Shown in pieces: positions 61,216-64,000 of a DNA stretch of 64,000 nucleotides (its first letter is position 1; each line of letters begins with the position of its first letter). Under the pieces are notes generated by a model. It was not told where the DNA came from, searched no databases, and saw only the letters and a list, made by a program, of their open reading frames with translations. Source of the stretch: Eubacterium barkeri (GTDB taxonomy: Bacteria; Bacillota; Clostridia; Eubacteriales; Eubacteriaceae); the NCBI RefSeq assembly GCF_900107125.1, contig NZ_FNOU01000001.1, forward strand, positions 216,340-280,339, given 5' to 3'. The translations under genes were made by a program, and so were the position numbers.

Positions 61216-62169
61216 ATGGACTTCACAATGTTAATTACCGCATTTGGCGGCGGCCTTCTGGCTGCTGCAATCGGCGGGGTTCCGTCATTCGTATTTACAG
61301 GGTTAACCGTTTTAGCTGCCGTTTTCGGTGGTGAAGCTGGTGCACCCATCGTATCCTTTATCAGCTTCGGTTCCTTCTTTGGGCCTCACGTGGCCTTTGG
61401 TGGTGCTGTCGCTGCTGCTGCCTACGCTAAACAAAAAGGCGTTCTGGACAATGGTCAAGATATCGTAACTCCGTTATTCCAGACCCAGGATCCTATGGTT
61501 TTAGTAATGGGTGGTGTCTTTGGTATTATTGGTTTTGTTATTCAGTGGCTGCTTAGTGCAGTTCTTGGCGGAATGGTCTTTGGCCTGGTTGGCTGGACAG
61601 ATACTGTTGCTTTAACAGTTGTTATCTCCGGCATCCTCGTTCGCCTTATCTTCACAAAATCCGGTGTTATCGGCAAATATGACGGTGCAGAACCGCGGAA
61701 ATTCTTCCCATCTGGGCAACGTCTTTCCTTCTTAATCGTCGTTGGTTTAGGTATCGGTGTTGCCATTGGTGGTGCTGCTGCCAGCTTAGGTCTTTTAGCT
61801 GCTGATGGCGATGCTGCTGCATTGGCTCTCTTCAGCAACATTGGCGTTATCGGTTTCGGTATCGCTGCTGTGTCCTTGGCATTCCTGTGCATGGGTCTTC
61901 CTCTCGAAGGATACCACCATGTTATCCTGCCTGCCGGTACAACCGCAATGCTCCTGTTCATGGCTACCCTTAATCCCTTCGTCGCCGTTATCGGCGGTGC
62001 TGTGATGGGTGTCATCACTTCCGTATGGGGTGAAGTAATGGGCATGACCTTCAATAGCTATGCAGATTCTCACATTGACCCTCCTGCCTGCACCATCTGG
62101 GTATGGCAGTTAGTTAACTTCTGCCTGCTGGCAATGATGTTCCCAGCAGCTGGCGTGTTTGCTGCATAA
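61216..62169 (+). CDS. Polytopic membrane protein of unknown function in the pdu operon
   Basis: 317 aa, AGGGGG upstream. About nine hydrophobic segments with many Gly and Ala. No aquaporin NPA motifs, so it is not the PduF glycerol/propanediol facilitator, though it could take that role. Distinct stretches: FGSFFGPHVAFGG (about 52-64), CMGLPLEGYHHVILPAG (about 227-243) and SYADSHIDPPACTIW near the C-terminus. Placed between pduS and pduT with the same strong codon bias, so it is a genuine operon member. A substrate or product transporter is the simplest guess. No family name is claimed. Confidence 0.75.
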   Translation: MDFTMLITAFGGGLLAAAIGGVPSFVFTGLTVLAAVFGGEAGAPIVSFISFGSFFGPHVAFGGAVAAAAYAKQKGVLDNGQDIVTPLFQTQDPMVLVMGGVFGIIGFVIQWLLSAVLGGMVFGLVGWTDTVALTVVISGILVRLIFTKSGVIGKYDGAEPRKFFPSGQRLSFLIVVGLGIGVAIGGAAASLGLLAADGDAAALALFSNIGVIGFGIAAVSLAFLCMGLPLEGYHHVILPAGTTAMLLFMATLNPFVAVIGGAVMGVITSVWGEVMGMTFNSYADSHIDPPACTIWVWQLVNFCLLAMMFPAAGVFAA

Positions 62170-62232
62170 TCATTAAGACAAAGCCTTTAATCTCTAGGAT
62201 TAACTATTCACAGTAAAGAAAGAAGTGGTATT

Positions 62233-62781
62233 TTGAAAAAAGCAATAGGTTTTATTGAATTTAAAAGTATTCCTATCGGTATCGAAGCCACTGATCAGAT
62301 GTTGAAATCCGGTAATGTTGATTTAATTTCGGCTACACCGCTTTGCCCAGGGAAATATGTTACCCTTATTTCCGGCGATGTCGGGGCCGTAAGATCTTCA
62401 ATCAAGAACGGAGAACATGTCGGTGGAATCTATGTTCTCGAATCCCACGTTATTCCGAACATCCATAAGGATGTGCTGCCCGCTTTATTGGGTGCGGGGG
62501 AAGTCGAAGAGGTCAAATCACTTGGTATTATTGAAACAATTAATGCGATATCCTCAATTGTGGTGGCTGATGCAGCAGTGAAGTCTTCAAATGTTGACTT
62601 AATTGAGATCAGAATCGCCCGTGGCTTAGGTGGTAAAGGATACGTATTACTGACTGGGGAAGTATCATCTGTTAAAACAGCTGTTAAGGCTGCTCAGGTT
62701 GAAATGGAAGAATACGGTGTTATTACAAGTTATTCCGTTATTCCTTCACCTCATAAGGATATCAAGCAGGTTATCTTCTAG
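62233..62781 (+). CDS. pduT: Microcompartment shell protein with Fe-S site
   Basis: 182 aa, TTG start with a weak ribosome-binding site. Two tandem BMC domains (residues 1-90, 95-182). Cys38 in ATPLCPGKY matches the position where three PduT subunits bind one 4Fe-4S cluster in the central pore. Predicted electron conduit through the shell to PduS. Confidence 0.92.
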   Translation: MKKAIGFIEFKSIPIGIEATDQMLKSGNVDLISATPLCPGKYVTLISGDVGAVRSSIKNGEHVGGIYVLESHVIPNIHKDVLPALLGAGEVEEVKSLGIIETINAISSIVVADAAVKSSNVDLIEIRIARGLGGKGYVLLTGEVSSVKTAVKAAQVEMEEYGVITSYSVIPSPHKDIKQVIF

Positions 62782-62793
62782 AACACAAATGTG

Positions 62794-62821
62794 TTTAGGC
62801 GGGGCTTCGGCCCTGCCTAAA
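62794..62821 (+). terminator. Stable UUCG-loop hairpin after pduT
   Basis: TTTAGGC-GGGGC, TTCG loop, GCCC-TGCCTAAA. No immediate T run; TTGTTTTTTA comes 12 bp later. Likely a partial terminator or an mRNA-end stabiliser. Confidence 0.65.
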
Positions 62822-62832
62822 TCGATTCGGAC

Positions 62833-62878
62833 TTGTTTTTTACAAAGGCTTTCGTAAAAGAGCCCTTATAAAAAACAA
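62833..62878. promoter_or_regulatory. Inverted repeat in front of the ParA gene
   Basis: TTGTTTTTTA (62833-62842) and TAAAAAACAA (62869-62878) with an inner AGGCT/AGCCC pairing. May be a second terminator for the pdu operon, a regulatory hairpin, or a centromere-like site for the ParA protein. Confidence 0.45.
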
Positions 62879-62901
62879 AACCATCAAGAAAGGTGGACCA
62901 C

Positions 62902-63672
62902 GTGAAGACGATCAGTTTTTTTAATCTAAAGGGAGGCTGCGGTAAAACGACCTCTGCGGTGAATCTGGGCTTCCTTCTAGGGGAAAAGCTCAAAGCACAG
63001 GGAAAGAAACTGTTATATATTGATTGTGATATGCAGAGTAATCTGACGAACTCTCTAATGGAGTATGATTTAGATCGCCCGTGTATCTATCATCTCTTCA
63101 CGGACGAAAATGATGTGCATGAGGTTATTTATCCGGTACGGGATAACATCGATATCATACCGTCGAGTCTTTTAATGGCCACCATTGAACCGCGTCTGGC
63201 GAGCATGTATGGTCGGGAGTTCGTCTTGAAACGAAAGCTTGAAGAAATCCAGGATGATTATGCCTACTGTATTATCGATTGTTCACCATCGTTTAGTATT
63301 GTAACCACCAATGCGCTGATCATCACGGATGATATTTTCATTCCGGTTCAAACGGAATATTATGCCGTGGATGGAGTCCATCTTTTGGAGGAAACGCTGG
63401 AATATGTCAGTAAATCCCTTGGAGTCAGCAAAAGCATTTCCTTACTCTTTGCAACCCTCCATGACACACGGAATAATATAAATAATTTGCAGTACGATAA
63501 TTTGAAAGTCGCCTTTGGGGAGCGGTTTATGGATAGCACCATTCGAAAGAATATTTCTCTGGTGGAATCGCCCATATTCAAACAATCTATTTTTGAATAT
63601 AAGCCCAGAGCAAGGGGAGCTGAGGATTATCAACGATTATTCAAAGAGATTGAAGCAAAAGGGGGATTTTAA
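62902..63672 (+). CDS. ParA/MinD-type ATPase, candidate microcompartment positioning protein (McdA-like)
   Basis: 256 aa from GTG 62902, 5 nt after AAAGGTGG; a GTG at 62893 overlaps that site. Deviant Walker A FNLKGGCGKTTSA (signature Lys10, Lys15), Walker A' YIDCDMQSNL, Walker B CIIDCSPSFSIVTTNAL. It is cytoplasmic and has no N-terminal helix-turn-helix, unlike plasmid ParA proteins. It directly follows a microcompartment operon and overlaps a gene for a charged coiled-coil protein by one base. McdA/McdB pairs of this layout space carboxysomes on the nucleoid; the same job for Pdu compartments is inferred. A chromosome or plasmid partition ATPase is the alternative. Confidence 0.85.
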   Translation: MKTISFFNLKGGCGKTTSAVNLGFLLGEKLKAQGKKLLYIDCDMQSNLTNSLMEYDLDRPCIYHLFTDENDVHEVIYPVRDNIDIIPSSLLMATIEPRLASMYGREFVLKRKLEEIQDDYAYCIIDCSPSFSIVTTNALIITDDIFIPVQTEYYAVDGVHLLEETLEYVSKSLGVSKSISLLFATLHDTRNNINNLQYDNLKVAFGERFMDSTIRKNISLVESPIFKQSIFEYKPRARGAEDYQRLFKEIEAKGGF

Positions 63673-64000
63673 TGGCACGGAAAAGTAAACTTAAATCAGA
63701 ACTAAAGAATCACAACAGCACCATTAAAGAAAAAAATGAAATTGCATCGAAGGTCATTGCTGAAGAAGAAACCAAGAAGATGGGGGAAGAAACTGTGGGT
63801 TTGGTGGATGATTTAAAGAAAAAGGTAAAAGAAGCAGTGACACCGAAGGAACAAGACAATGCAGCCATTCTGAAAGAAGCTGCGGAAGACACACGGAAAA
63901 AAGCGGAAGCAGAAACTAAGGCGAAGGCAGACGCAGACGCTAAGAAAAAGGCCGATGAGGAAGCCAAAGCGAAGGCAGCAGCAGAAGCCAAGAAAAAGGC
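63672..64000 (+). CDS. Charged coiled-coil protein (McdB-like partner), 3' end outside window
   Basis: At least 109 residues; the frame runs off the end. The start overlaps the ParA stop (TAATG). Sequence begins MARKSKLKSELKNHNSTIKEK and then becomes a low-complexity helix of Ala, Lys, Glu and Asp repeats (EAETKAKADADAKKKADEEA) with almost no hydrophobic core residues. No known domain. McdB proteins are small, charged, disordered or coiled-coil partners of McdA that bridge it to shell proteins, which fits; TolA-like repeats or a ParB substitute are alternatives. Confidence 0.7.
   Translation, partial: MARKSKLKSELKNHNSTIKEKNEIASKVIAEEETKKMGEETVGLVDDLKKKVKEAVTPKEQDNAAILKEAAEDTRKKAEAETKAKADADAKKKADEEAKAKAAAEAKKK

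Noticed and set aside
61216..62169. PduF propanediol facilitator
   Set aside because: No NPA motifs and more membrane segments than an aquaporin-family protein.

Overview
The window looks like chromosome of an anaerobic, acetogenic and butyrate-forming Firmicute of the Eubacteriaceae (the Eubacterium limosum / E. callanderi / Acetobacterium neighbourhood). This is inferred from gene content: a corrinoid protein with a methyl-tetrahydrofolate methyltransferase, the clustered butyrate pathway thl-crt-hbd-bcd-etfB-etfA, a butyryl-CoA:acetate CoA-transferase, a Na+-pumping oxaloacetate decarboxylase and a B12-dependent 1,2-propanediol microcompartment. The species cannot be proved from the sequence alone. 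No tRNA, rRNA, CRISPR array, transposase or prophage was seen.

Layout. 1-1.4 kb: end of a one-carbon methyltransferase operon. 1.8-7.9 kb: butyrate operon behind a promoter overlapping a Rex-type NADH-responsive operator. 8.0-9.1 kb: a MerR regulator, three related dyad operators and an operon of three tiny coiled-coil peptides. 9.2-15.9 kb: purine permease, small membrane protein, CoA-transferase, a DUF559/gamma-carbonic-anhydrase fusion, then a sigma factor with DUF1659, DUF2922 and M15 peptidase genes. 16-39.3 kb: a type IV pilus region that starts with a c-di-GMP-I riboswitch and a pilin gene. It is interrupted by a glycan ligase, a CmpB-like membrane protein and the oxaloacetate decarboxylase genes, then continues with pseudopilin, PilD, PilC, a PilM-PilN fusion, PilO, minor pilins, a 1483-residue pilin-adhesin and a second pilin. 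Two toxin-like modules sit inside it: a Fic gene between 115-bp direct repeats, and a HipA-like kinase plus HIRAN-protein pair. 39.3-45.2 kb: pyrG, a dense DnaA-box cluster, nadE, trmB and birA. 45.4-47.7 kb: a PocR-domain histidine kinase and AraC-type response regulator. 48-62.8 kb: the pdu microcompartment operon. 62.9-64 kb: a ParA ATPase and the start of a charged coiled-coil gene, resembling a McdAB-type positioning pair.

How the parts fit. Butyryl-CoA made by the 1.9-7.9 kb operon can be converted to butyrate by the CoA-transferase at 11.1 kb, with redox control suggested by the Rex-like site. BirA would biotinylate the decarboxylase carrier protein at 19.7 kb. The PocR two-component system probably senses propanediol and switches on the adjacent microcompartment genes. 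Cyclic di-GMP probably controls pilus production through the riboswitch.

The best candidates for undescribed biology are the MerR/micropeptide operon, the HipA-like kinase/HIRAN pair in a pilus operon, the giant beta-helix pilin, the microcompartment-linked ParA/coiled-coil pair, the repeat-flanked Fic cassette, and the cluster of six perfect DnaA boxes far from any dnaA gene.
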